NCBI RefSeq assembly: GCF_021568795.1
Contig: NZ_JAKGUE010000004.1
Location: 1-64,000 of the forward strand
DNA length: 64,000 nucleotides
Direction: 5' to 3'
DNA from: Dethiosulfovibrio faecalis
GTDB taxonomy: Bacteria; Synergistota; Synergistia; Synergistales; Dethiosulfovibrionaceae
The translations under genes and the position numbers were made by a program. Shown here piece after piece: positions 15,392 through 24,094 of this stretch (the stretch's first letter is position 1; each line of letters opens with the position of its first letter). Under the pieces are notes generated by a model. That model saw only the letters and a program-made list of their open reading frames with translations, did no database searches and was not told the origin of the DNA.

Positions 15392-18019
15392 ATGGCCACC
15401 AAAAAAATCCAAGAAGACACAAAGACGACCGAAAAACCCGTCAGAGATGTACCGAGAGAGATCGATGAGCTGGTATCCAGGACCAAAGCGGCCCAGGAAA
15501 AATACGCCACATACTGTCAGGAAAAGGTCGACGAGATCTTCTTCCAGGTGGCCATGGCGGCCAACCAAGCCAGAATTCCCCTAGCCAAAGCGGCCTCGGA
15601 TGAAACCGGCATGGGCATAGTGGAAGACAAGGTTATAAAGAATCATTTCGCCTCCGAATTCATATACAACAAGTACCGTAATCACAAGACCTGCGGCATC
15701 GTCGAAAAGGACGAAACCAACGGTTTCTTCAGAGTAGCTGAACCTCTGGGGGTCCTGGCCGGAATAATCCCGACGACAAATCCGACTTCCACCGCCATAT
15801 TCAAGGCGTTGCTGGCGTTGAAAACCAGAAACGGGATCGTATTTTCCCCTCACCCCAGAGCCAAGAAATGTACCGTCATGACGGCAAAATTGATACACGA
15901 TGCCGCCGTCAAGGCAGGAGCTCCGGAAGGCATTGTTGCCTGCATAGAGGAACCTTCCGTCGAAGGGTCCCAGTACCTCATGTCCCATAGATCCATAAGC
16001 ATGACCCTCGCTACCGGCGGTCCCGGTATGGTTAAGGCCGCCTACTCGTCTGGCAGGCCTGCCATAGGGGTAGGCTCGGGGAACACCCCCGCTGTGATAG
16101 ACGAGACCGCCGACATAAAAATGGCGGTAAACTCCATACTCCTGAGTAAGACCTTCGACAACGGACTGATATGTGCCTCGGAGCAATCGGTGATCGTGTG
16201 TGAAACCGTATACGATAAGGTGTACAGAGAGTTCACCGAGAGAGGTGCCATAATACTTAACGACGACCAGAGGGAAAAGCTGAGAAGGACTATAATCCAG
16301 GACGGAAAGCTGAACGTGGAGATAGTCGGCCAACCGGCCCACAAGATAGCCGAGCTCTCTGGTTTCAAGGTTCCCGAGACCACCAAGGTCCTGATAGGAG
16401 AGGCGGAAAAGATAGGCTCCGACGAACCCCTCAGCTACGAGAAGCTATCCCCTGTCCTGGGACTCTACAGGGCCAAGGACTTCTCCGATGCCGTGGAGAA
16501 GGCCTCCAAACTGGTGGTCTTCGCCGGGATGGGGCACACCTCGGTTCTCTACACCCAGCCCAGCAACAGGGACAGGATAAAGACCTACAGCGAAAAGATG
16601 TCCACCGGCAGGGTCCTGATAAATATGCCCAGTTCCCAAGGAGCAATTGGAGACGTCTACAACTTCCGTCTCGAGCCCTCCTTGACTCTGGGGTGCGGTT
16701 CCTGGGGAGGCAACAGCGTCAGCGAAAACGTCGGAATCCGTCATCTTATCAACCTGAAGACCGTTGCGGAAAGAAGAGAGAATATGCTGTGGTTTCGCGT
16801 CCCCTCCCAGGTCTATTTCAAGCCCGGATGCCTTTCCGAGTCGTTGAACGAGCTGGAGGGCCGTAAAAAGGCGTTTCTCGTGACGGACCGCCCGTTGTAT
16901 GACCTGGGCTACTCGGACAAGGTGACCAAACATCTGGAGGCCATGGGCATGGAGATCGAGATCTTCGCAGACGTCAAACCCGATCCCGACATCTCCACCA
17001 TCCAGAAGGGATTGGAGAGGCTGAAGGATTTCAACCCCGACGTGGTGTTGGCCCTCGGCGGAGGATCTCCCATAGACGCGGCCAAGATCATGTGGCTGCT
17101 CTACGAGCATCCGGAGGTCCGTTTCGACAGACTGTCCATGCGCTTCATGGACATAAGAAAAAGAGTCTGCAAGTTCCCTAAAATGGGGAAGAAGGCCATA
17201 ATGGTCGCAATCCCCACGACTTCCGGTACCGGCTCGGAGGTAACTCCCTTCGCTGTCATAACCGACGATAAGGAAGGGGTTAAATACCCCATAGCGGACT
17301 ACGAACTCACTCCTGACATGGCCATAGTGGACCCGGACCTGGTGCTGTCCATGCCCAGAGGAGTGGCTGCGGCATCGGGGATAGACGCGGTTACCCATGC
17401 CCTGGAGGCACTGGTGGCCACCACCGCCACCGACTACACCAACGGCATAGCCATGGAGGCCCTGAAACTCCTTTTCACCTATCTACCGGCGTCCTACAGG
17501 GACGGAGCTTCCAATCCCGAGGCCAGGGAAAAAGTGCACTACGCTGCGACGATGGCCGGAATGGCCTTCGCCAACGCTTTCTTGGGACTGTGCCACTCGA
17601 TGTCCCATAAACTGGGCTCGGCATTCCACGTGGCTCACGGGGTTGCCAACGGAATACTAATAACAGAGGTCATCAGGTACAACATGACCTCTGCACCGAG
17701 AAAACAGGCGGCGTTCCCCCAGTACAAGTACCCCGAGGCCAAGGAGAGGTACGCAAAGGTGGCCGATTACCTGGGGCTGCCTGGCAAGAGCTACGACGAC
17801 AGGATAGAGGCGCTCATCTCAGCCATAGAGAAGCTACGAAAGGACCTCGACCTCCCCTCGACCATCGAGGAGGCAGGGGTCAACGAAGCGGATTTCATGG
17901 CCAAAGTGGACGAACTGAGCGAGCTGGCCTTCGACGACCAGTGCACCGGCAACAACCCCAGATATCCCTTGATATCGGAGATAAGAGAGCTTTACCTGAA
18001 GGGATTCAAGAAAAGATAG
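15392..18019 (+). CDS. adhE: bifunctional aldehyde/alcohol dehydrogenase AdhE
   Basis: 875 residues, full length for AdhE. The N-terminal CoA-acylating aldehyde dehydrogenase (about 25-445) has its catalytic Cys in NGLICASEQS, near residue 260. The iron-dependent alcohol dehydrogenase (about 455-875) has the NAD motif ALGGGSPIDAAK near 552 and iron-ligand histidines in GLCHSMSHKLG and FHVAHGVANG near 730-755. It reduces acetyl-CoA to ethanol and recycles two NADH. Start ATG follows AAGGAGG at 9 bases. It is monocistronic, with its own promoter, a Rex-like site and a terminator. This fits a fermenting anaerobe regulating by redox state. Confidence 0.97.
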   Translation: MATKKIQEDTKTTEKPVRDVPREIDELVSRTKAAQEKYATYCQEKVDEIFFQVAMAANQARIPLAKAASDETGMGIVEDKVIKNHFASEFIYNKYRNHKTCGIVEKDETNGFFRVAEPLGVLAGIIPTTNPTSTAIFKALLALKTRNGIVFSPHPRAKKCTVMTAKLIHDAAVKAGAPEGIVACIEEPSVEGSQYLMSHRSISMTLATGGPGMVKAAYSSGRPAIGVGSGNTPAVIDETADIKMAVNSILLSKTFDNGLICASEQSVIVCETVYDKVYREFTERGAIILNDDQREKLRRTIIQDGKLNVEIVGQPAHKIAELSGFKVPETTKVLIGEAEKIGSDEPLSYEKLSPVLGLYRAKDFSDAVEKASKLVVFAGMGHTSVLYTQPSNRDRIKTYSEKMSTGRVLINMPSSQGAIGDVYNFRLEPSLTLGCGSWGGNSVSENVGIRHLINLKTVAERRENMLWFRVPSQVYFKPGCLSESLNELEGRKKAFLVTDRPLYDLGYSDKVTKHLEAMGMEIEIFADVKPDPDISTIQKGLERLKDFNPDVVLALGGGSPIDAAKIMWLLYEHPEVRFDRLSMRFMDIRKRVCKFPKMGKKAIMVAIPTTSGTGSEVTPFAVITDDKEGVKYPIADYELTPDMAIVDPDLVLSMPRGVAAASGIDAVTHALEALVATTATDYTNGIAMEALKLLFTYLPASYRDGASNPEAREKVHYAATMAGMAFANAFLGLCHSMSHKLGSAFHVAHGVANGILITEVIRYNMTSAPRKQAAFPQYKYPEAKERYAKVADYLGLPGKSYDDRIEALISAIEKLRKDLDLPSTIEEAGVNEADFMAKVDELSELAFDDQCTGNNPRYPLISEIRELYLKGFKKR

Positions 18020-18024
18020 AACGC

Positions 18025-18058
18025 AAAGAGGAGGAGGGGAAATCCCCTCCTCCTCTTT
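18025..18058. terminator. terminator between adhE and nifU
   Basis: AAAGAGGAGGAGGGG-aaat-CCCCTCCTCCTCTTT forms a perfect 15-pair stem, followed by CTTTTT on the plus strand. The symmetric A and T ends let it serve both convergent genes. Confidence 0.88.
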
Positions 18059-18072
18059 CTTTTTATAGCTCT

Positions 18073-18501
18073 CTATCGGTTGCCGTGATCGTGGGCAAGC
18101 TGATTCTGGTTCCTCTCGGGAAGCAGTGGACGCCCTTTTTTGCCCAGGTAATCGTTGAGAGCCTTTGTTATGGCTTCCTCGGCCAGCACGGAACAATGCA
18201 TCTTGACCGGAGGCAAGCCGTCCAACGCCTGAGCCACTGCTTTGTTGGTGAGCTCGGCGGCCTCCCGGACGGACTTGCCCTTTATCATCTCGGTAGCCAT
18301 GCTGGAGGAAGCTATGGCGGAGGCACATCCAAAGGTCTTAAATCTGACGTCGATTATGACGTCATCCTCTATCCTGAGATATATCTTCATTATGTCGCCA
18401 CACTTGGCGTTGCCTACCTCTCCAACCCCGTCGGGATTCTCAATCTCCCCGACGTTTCTCGGATTTCTGAAATGATCCATCACGATCTCGCTGTATAGCA
18501 T
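18073..18501 (-). CDS. iron-sulfur cluster scaffold protein (NifU/IscU N-domain type)
   Basis: About 142 residues. Three cluster-ligand cysteines sit in GNAKCGD (near 37), TFGCASAIASSS (near 63) and VKMHCSVLAEEA (near 106), as in IscU and NifU. The protein ends in a His/Asn-rich tail with no second NifU domain. It receives sulfur from the adjacent cysteine desulfurase and assembles Fe-S clusters. Start ATG at 18501 (MLYSEIVMDHF) overlaps the desulfurase stop as TGATG; a longer frame upstream is the desulfurase coding region read out of frame. Confidence 0.93.
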   Translation of the reverse strand: MLYSEIVMDHFRNPRNVGEIENPDGVGEVGNAKCGDIMKIYLRIEDDVIIDVRFKTFGCASAIASSSMATEMIKGKSVREAAELTNKAVAQALDGLPPVKMHCSVLAEEAITKALNDYLGKKGRPLLPERNQNQLAHDHGNR

Positions 18502-19694
18502 CACAGGACCTCCCGTCGGGCCATGTAGTCGTCCCAAAGAGGAGACATCGCTCTTCTCCTCTCCACGATGGAGGGCAAAACCTCCAGGACTCGAGACACG
18601 TCGTCGTCGGAGCTGGACCGCCCCAGAGTCAACCTGACAGAACCGTGGGCCATCTCGTGAGACAGCCCTATGGCCATTAGGACGTGAGACGGATCGAGAG
18701 AGGCGGACGCGCAGGCGCTTCCGGTAGAGGCGGCTATCCCGGCATCGTCCAGGTCCAACAGAAGGGTCTCTCCCTCAATTCCGACGAAGCTGAAGTTGGC
18801 GTTGTTGGGCAAACGCCTGTTTCCCACGGGACCGTTGAGCCTGGCATGAGGTATGATGGACATGACTCCATCGATGAGACGATCACGAAGTTTGCAGATC
18901 TCTAGGGAATCGAACTCCATTTCCTCCGAGGCCAAGGAGGCGGCCTTTCCCATACCGACTATAGATGCTACGTTCTCCGTACCTGCCCGTCTAGATCTCT
19001 CCTGACCTCCACCGTGTATGAGATTCTCCAATCTTATCCCCTTTTTCACGTAAAGGGCCCCGACACCTTTGGGGCCGTAGAATTTATGGGCCGCCATGGA
19101 AAGCATATCTATCCCCATAGACTTCACGTCTATAGGCACGTGAGCCGCGGCCTGAACCGCATCGGTATGAAACAGTACACCTCTGTCCCTACAGACCTCT
19201 ACGATCGCCTCTATGTCCTGAATGGTGCCTATTTCGTTGTTGGCGAACGCGACCGAGACCAACAGGGTGTCGTCTCTTATGGCCTCCTTCAACTTATCGA
19301 TGGAGACGAATCCCTCCGAATCTACGGGAAGGTAAGTGACCCGAAAACCCATCCTCTCCAGAAATTCCATGGAATGGAGCACCGCATGGTGTTCGGTCTC
19401 GGTAGTTATCAGGTGTCGTTTATCTTTGCCGGCCCGAGAGAAAGCCAACCCCTTAAGGGCCCAGTTATCCGCCTCCGAACCGCCGCCGGTGAAGAAAATC
19501 TCCTCAGACGACGCTCCTATAAGGTCGGCCACCGCTTCTCTGGCTTCCTCTATAGCTCGTCTGTTACCATCGGAGTAGCTGTAAAGCGACGAAGGGTTTT
19601 CAAAGGAAATCGAGTGGTAGGGTATCATGGCCAACACGACCTCCGGTCTGACGAAGGTAGTGGCGGCATAATCCATATATACCTTGCCGTTCAT
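18501..19694 (-). CDS. cysteine desulfurase (NifS/IscS family)
   Basis: 397-residue class V PLP aminotransferase that removes sulfur from cysteine. The PLP Lys is in MAAHKFYGPKGVG (near 205) and the catalytic Cys loop is ASTGSACASASLDPSH (near 325). The long loop with SACAS marks the IscS/NifS group I type. Start ATG follows AGGAGG at 8 bases. It is coupled to the scaffold gene downstream. The gene lies 68 bases after carB; a weak TTGACG...TAGTCT promoter may sit in that gap, otherwise it is co-transcribed with carAB. Confidence 0.95.
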   Translation of the reverse strand: MNGKVYMDYAATTFVRPEVVLAMIPYHSISFENPSSLYSYSDGNRRAIEEAREAVADLIGASSEEIFFTGGGSEADNWALKGLAFSRAGKDKRHLITTETEHHAVLHSMEFLERMGFRVTYLPVDSEGFVSIDKLKEAIRDDTLLVSVAFANNEIGTIQDIEAIVEVCRDRGVLFHTDAVQAAAHVPIDVKSMGIDMLSMAAHKFYGPKGVGALYVKKGIRLENLIHGGGQERSRRAGTENVASIVGMGKAASLASEEMEFDSLEICKLRDRLIDGVMSIIPHARLNGPVGNRRLPNNANFSFVGIEGETLLLDLDDAGIAASTGSACASASLDPSHVLMAIGLSHEMAHGSVRLTLGRSSSDDDVSRVLEVLPSIVERRRAMSPLWDDYMARREVL

Positions 19695-19762
19695 GGCATC
19701 GCCTCCTGAAGATAGACGTAAAGTCCACTGTATTGCGACGTCAGACTAGCATACCCCACCAA

Positions 19763-22700
19763 CTACGTCAAGTTTAACGCCATCGCCACAGCCGACGCCG
19801 CCTCCAGCGAGAAAAGACAGGGCGTCGACGTTTCCATGGCATTTCTCCTTATCCCCGCTCCCTCTTTAATAGCCCCAAGATCGGGCCCCGGAAGGTTTAC
19901 CACCAGATCCCATCGTCCATCGTTCAAGGAGGCCGACAGTCCATCCTCTTTAACGACAGAACGACAGCACACCCCCCATCTGGAGAGGAAGGATGCGGTC
20001 CCAGGAGTCCCTTCCACCTCCCATCCCTTGGATTCGAAAAGAGCCGCAACGGCACAGGCCTCCGCCTTTTTACCGTCGTCCACGGAGAAGAGGACTCTGC
20101 CTTTACGGGGGACGGACCACCCGGCACCGATCCAGGCCTCTCTCAAGGCCTCGCTTAAAGACTCGCCCAACCCCAGGGACTCCCCGGTAGAGCTCATCCT
20201 CGGGCCGGGTCTCACCTCTGCCCCTGGGATCTTCTCTGTTGAAAAAACCGGAACCTTGACCCCCATCGGTCCTCGATGACGATGAATTCCGGGAACGACG
20301 AAAGACGAAAGGGGCTCTCCCAACCCCACGCCTACCGCTATATCCACCAAGGGCAATCCCGTGAGCTTCGCCGCAATTGGAACGGTTCGGCTTGCCCTGG
20401 GATTGGCCTCTATGACCCACAGTCGACCACCGTGAAGCACCATTTGAACGTTCAAAAGTCCTTTTACGTTCATCGCTTTCCCGATAGATTCACAGATATT
20501 CGCTATCTCCAAACGCATCTCCTCGTTCAAGGATATATCGGGAAACACCGCCATGGAATCCCCCGAGTGGATCCCGGCCGGATCCAGATGCTCGAAAATA
20601 CCCGGTACGAACACGTCCTCGCCGTCACAGATTACGTCCACCTCGAATTCCTTGCCTGTGAGGAATCGATCTATCAGAACCTCCTGATCGGCATCGACGG
20701 AAAAAGCTCTTTCCAGAACCCCTTCCAAGTCCTGAGGACGGGAAACCACTCTCATGGCCGCCCCTCCTATGACGAAGCTGGGACGAACCATGAGAGGATA
20801 GCCGATGCCATCGCCGCAGGTCAGTCCCTCCTTCACGTCTCGTACCGCAATCCCTTTAGGATAGGGAATAGACAGCCTATCGAGCAATGATACGAAAGCC
20901 CCTCTATCCTCGGCCTGAACCACCGTATCGCCTGAGATTCCTACAAGCTCCTTACCTCTGGCCTCCAGATCCAGCCCTACCTTCAGGGAAGTCTGCCCGC
21001 CGAAGGAGGCGAATACAGAGGAGATTCCCTCCCTATCGAGCAACGCTTCGACGTCCTCGGCAGTCAATGGCTCTACGTAGAGCCCGTCGGATATATCGTG
21101 ATCGGTGCTCACCGTCTCGGGGTTATCGTTCACCATAATCGCCCGGATCCCCCGCCGTCTAAGGGCCTCAACAGCCTTCACGCAACAGTAATCGAACTCG
21201 ACCCCCTGCCCTATCCTTATGGAACCGGAACCGAGGACCGCCACAGAACTCCCTGAGGGGGCGGAAAAGATATCTCCTTCGGCAGAGTAGCTGCCGTACC
21301 AGAAACCGGACCCGGCGGGAAACTCCCCGGCGCAACCGTCGACCTCGCGATATCCCGGAACGATCCCCTTCGTCCTCCGAAGATCCCTGACATCTCCCTC
21401 TTCTACTCCGGCCCAGTAGGCGACGGCCCTGTCGGAAAACCCCATAGACTTAGCCTTTCTCAATACGAATTCGTCCAGCCTCCCTCCGGAGGAGATGGCT
21501 CTTTCCATGGATACGATCTCCTCGAGGAAATTCAAAAAGCAAGGAGCGATGGAGGACCTCCGTGCCAAACGATCCGTCGAATAGCCTCTTCTGAAAAGCT
21601 CCATGGAGGAAAGCAGTGCTCTGTCGGTCGGAATCGTCAGATCTTCCTGTAGCTCTTCGTTGGACAGACAGGCCCCGTCGACGGAGAAACGCCAGGGCTC
21701 GGTTCCCAGGGACCTCATGGCCTTCATCCAAGCCTCGGAGAAGCTAAGCCCCATCTCCAGGACCTCTCCGGTGGCCTTCATCTTGGTCCCTAGGGAGCGG
21801 TCCTTCGTGTCGAATGTATCGAAGGGGAAGCGTGGAACCTTTACCACCACGTAGTCCAGTGCCGGCTCTGTCATCGCGCTGCCCGTGCCGGTCACAGGGT
21901 TTGGCATCTCGCCCAAGGATCGCCCCAGGGCGATCTTCGCGGCTATCCTGGCGATGGGATATCCTGTCGCCTTGCTGGCCAGGGCACTGGATCTGCTGGC
22001 CCTCGGGTTGACCTCTATGACGACGTATTCATCCCCATCGGGAGCTAGTCCGAACTGAACGTTACAGGCTCCCCTTACGTCCAGGGCATCCACTATCCTG
22101 AGGGCCGAACAGCGCAGGGTCTGCCAGATCCTGTCGCTCAGGGACAGGACCGGGGATACCACGACCGAATCTCCGGTGTGCACCCCCATGGGATCGACGT
22201 TCTCCATGCCACAGACTGCCAGGGAATTTCCCGATCCGTCCCGGACGACCTCTACCTCTATCTCCCGCCATCCCTTAAGATACCTCTCCACCAGGACCTT
22301 GGATACCGGAGACGCCTTAAGCCCCTCCACGACTATCCTTTTCAACGAAGGCTCATCCCATGCCACTCCTCCGCCGGTTCCTCCCAAGGTAAAATCGGGC
22401 CTTACCACCACGGGAAAGGGTGTCTTTTCCGCGAAGGCCAGGGCCTCTTCCACCGATCCCACGTAGGCGCTGTCCACCACAGGCTCCCCTATGGAGCTAA
22501 CACAGTCTCTAAAGGACTCCCGACCCTCCGCCTTCAGGATGGACGCCACAGAGGTCCCCAGCACTCTCACACCGTAACGGTCCCAGAGGCCCATATCCTG
22601 ACAACTCACGCAGAGATTCAGGCCGGTCTGTCCTCCCAAGGTAGCGACAACACCGTAGATCTTATGAGCCGTGAGAATTTCCTCCACCGACTCCACAGTA

Positions 22701-22897
22701 AGAGGACGTAGATAGACCATGTCGGCCAAAGACGTATCGGTCTGGATGGTGGCGGGGTTGCTGTTCAGCAGGATCGTGCCGTACCCCTCCTCCTTCAGAG
22801 CTCGACAGGCCTGACTCCCGGAATAATCGAACTCGGCGGCCTGTCCTATCCTTATGGGCCCCGAACCTATAACCAGTATTTTCTCGATAAGGTCCAT
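19763..22897 (-). CDS. carB: carbamoyl-phosphate synthase large subunit
   Basis: 1044 residues, slightly short of the usual 1070. There are two homologous ATP-grasp halves. The first has GSGPIRIGQAAEFDYSG at the start and IEVNPRASRSSALASKATG near 300. The second has GSGSIRIGQGVEFDYC near 560 and IEANPRASRTVPIAAKLTG near 845. A C-terminal MGS-like allosteric domain follows (from about 930). It makes carbamoyl phosphate for pyrimidine and arginine synthesis with CarA. It starts 3 bases after the carA stop. Confidence 0.97.
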   Translation of the reverse strand: MDLIEKILVIGSGPIRIGQAAEFDYSGSQACRALKEEGYGTILLNSNPATIQTDTSLADMVYLRPLTVESVEEILTAHKIYGVVATLGGQTGLNLCVSCQDMGLWDRYGVRVLGTSVASILKAEGRESFRDCVSSIGEPVVDSAYVGSVEEALAFAEKTPFPVVVRPDFTLGGTGGGVAWDEPSLKRIVVEGLKASPVSKVLVERYLKGWREIEVEVVRDGSGNSLAVCGMENVDPMGVHTGDSVVVSPVLSLSDRIWQTLRCSALRIVDALDVRGACNVQFGLAPDGDEYVVIEVNPRASRSSALASKATGYPIARIAAKIALGRSLGEMPNPVTGTGSAMTEPALDYVVVKVPRFPFDTFDTKDRSLGTKMKATGEVLEMGLSFSEAWMKAMRSLGTEPWRFSVDGACLSNEELQEDLTIPTDRALLSSMELFRRGYSTDRLARRSSIAPCFLNFLEEIVSMERAISSGGRLDEFVLRKAKSMGFSDRAVAYWAGVEEGDVRDLRRTKGIVPGYREVDGCAGEFPAGSGFWYGSYSAEGDIFSAPSGSSVAVLGSGSIRIGQGVEFDYCCVKAVEALRRRGIRAIMVNDNPETVSTDHDISDGLYVEPLTAEDVEALLDREGISSVFASFGGQTSLKVGLDLEARGKELVGISGDTVVQAEDRGAFVSLLDRLSIPYPKGIAVRDVKEGLTCGDGIGYPLMVRPSFVIGGAAMRVVSRPQDLEGVLERAFSVDADQEVLIDRFLTGKEFEVDVICDGEDVFVPGIFEHLDPAGIHSGDSMAVFPDISLNEEMRLEIANICESIGKAMNVKGLLNVQMVLHGGRLWVIEANPRASRTVPIAAKLTGLPLVDIAVGVGLGEPLSSFVVPGIHRHRGPMGVKVPVFSTEKIPGAEVRPGPRMSSTGESLGLGESLSEALREAWIGAGWSVPRKGRVLFSVDDGKKAEACAVAALFESKGWEVEGTPGTASFLSRWGVCCRSVVKEDGLSASLNDGRWDLVVNLPGPDLGAIKEGAGIRRNAMETSTPCLFSLEAASAVAMALNLT

Positions 22898-22900
22898 CGA

Positions 22901-23932
22901 TCAAATCCTCCTCAGGGTGTCTACGAAATCGTCGAATATCCAGAGTCCGTCCAGAGGCCCGGCCCCCGCCTCCGGATGGAACTGTACCCCGGAAATGCGG
23001 AGAGCGGGATCGAAGATTCCCTCCACGGTTCCATCGGAAAGATGACGGAAGGAAATGTCCAGACCTGTATCTTTCAAACTGGACTCATCTATGGCGTAAC
23101 CATGATTCTGGCTGGTCACCATGGCTCTGCCGGTATGAAGATCCAAAACTGGGTGATTTCCTCCCCTGTGTCCGTAGGGCAGCCTGACGGTCTCGGCACC
23201 GCAGGCCAAAGCCAATATCTGACAACCGAGACAGATACCTAGGATAGGAATTTTTCCCAACAGCTCTCTCACAACGCCTATCTCTTCGGACAAAAGGGAT
23301 GGATTGCCGGGACCGTTGCTGAGCAGGACTCCGTCGAAATCCCCATCAAGTACGAGACGAGGGGCGGCTGAATGAGGCAAAAGGGTCACGGAACACCCTC
23401 TGTCGACCAAACGCCTGACTATATCCATCTTCGTGCCGTAGTCGATCAAGGCCACGGAGAGGGTACCGGCTCCATAATTTCGCACCGCCGAAGAGGAGAC
23501 TTCAGAAACGAGGCCCGCCCCCAAAGTATCGACGACAGGGGGCTCTCCCGTCTTGGATATTCTGGCCATCGGAGTGTCTATTTCCCTCAACTTCAAGACC
23601 AAAGACCTACAGTCTAGCCCGGTTATAATGGGAACACCCCATTCGGCCAACCATTTTTCCAAAGTCCCCTCCGTATCCTGAAGTCTCTGGACGACCACGG
23701 CCTTAACCCAAGGTCTGGAACTCTGAAAATCCACTTGATCCAGTCCGTATATTCCTATACAGGGGAAGGCGAACACCAAAATCTGACCGTGATAGGAAGG
23801 ATCTGTGATGGACTGAGAGTATCCCGGATAGGCGGTGGTGAATACGAGCTCCCCCTCGATATCGACTCCATCGATCGTCGAAAGACAACTCTTCGAAGCT
23901 CCATCTGACAGACTTAAAGCGACCTGATACAT
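22901..23932 (-). CDS. carA: carbamoyl-phosphate synthase small (glutaminase) subunit
   Basis: 343 residues. The N-terminal CPSase small domain is followed by a class I glutamine amidotransferase with nucleophile Cys in ILGICLGCQIL, and SQNHGYAID and FHPEAGAGP near the end. Family members have GICLGHQ; here the residue after Gly is Cys, a tolerated variation outside the catalytic triad. I place the start at ATG 23932, 5 bases after GGAGG, rather than at the in-frame GTG that forms part of that site. It is the first gene of carAB. No PyrR attenuator or T-box is evident upstream. Confidence 0.96.
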   Translation of the reverse strand: MYQVALSLSDGASKSCLSTIDGVDIEGELVFTTAYPGYSQSITDPSYHGQILVFAFPCIGIYGLDQVDFQSSRPWVKAVVVQRLQDTEGTLEKWLAEWGVPIITGLDCRSLVLKLREIDTPMARISKTGEPPVVDTLGAGLVSEVSSSAVRNYGAGTLSVALIDYGTKMDIVRRLVDRGCSVTLLPHSAAPRLVLDGDFDGVLLSNGPGNPSLLSEEIGVVRELLGKIPILGICLGCQILALACGAETVRLPYGHRGGNHPVLDLHTGRAMVTSQNHGYAIDESSLKDTGLDISFRHLSDGTVEGIFDPALRISGVQFHPEAGAGPLDGLWIFDDFVDTLRRI

Positions 23933-24009
23933 AGGCACCTCCACAAAACTAAGGTTTCTTAAAAAACCAAGCTATGATTTTAAGTTCAGAACATCCTACA
24001 ACAGGACGC

Positions 24010-24046
24010 AAAAAAAAGCAAGTGCGCCATCGATGGCACACCTGCT
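24010..24046 (-). terminator. hairpin with T-run between the 5'-nucleotidase and carA genes
   Basis: Minus strand: AGCAGGTGTGCCAT-CG-ATGGCGCACTTGCT (14 pairs, two G-U) followed by T7-8. It lies 48 bases past the stop of the 5'-nucleotidase gene and separates it from carA. Confidence 0.85.
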
Positions 24047-24094
24047 TAAAGACCAAAGCTACTTCAGAAAACCCTTAAACCTAAAACCTTAACT

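Noticed and set aside
16445-17398. Long open frame (317 codons) antisense to adhE, and a similar one at 15581-16342
   Set aside because: Both lie wholly inside adhE, have His/Gly/Arg-rich products without a domain, and arise from strong third-position GC bias.
23933-24009. PyrR attenuator or UMP-responsive leader before carA
   Set aside because: Only a short AT-rich GGTTT/AAACC stem is present; there is no terminator-antiterminator pair.
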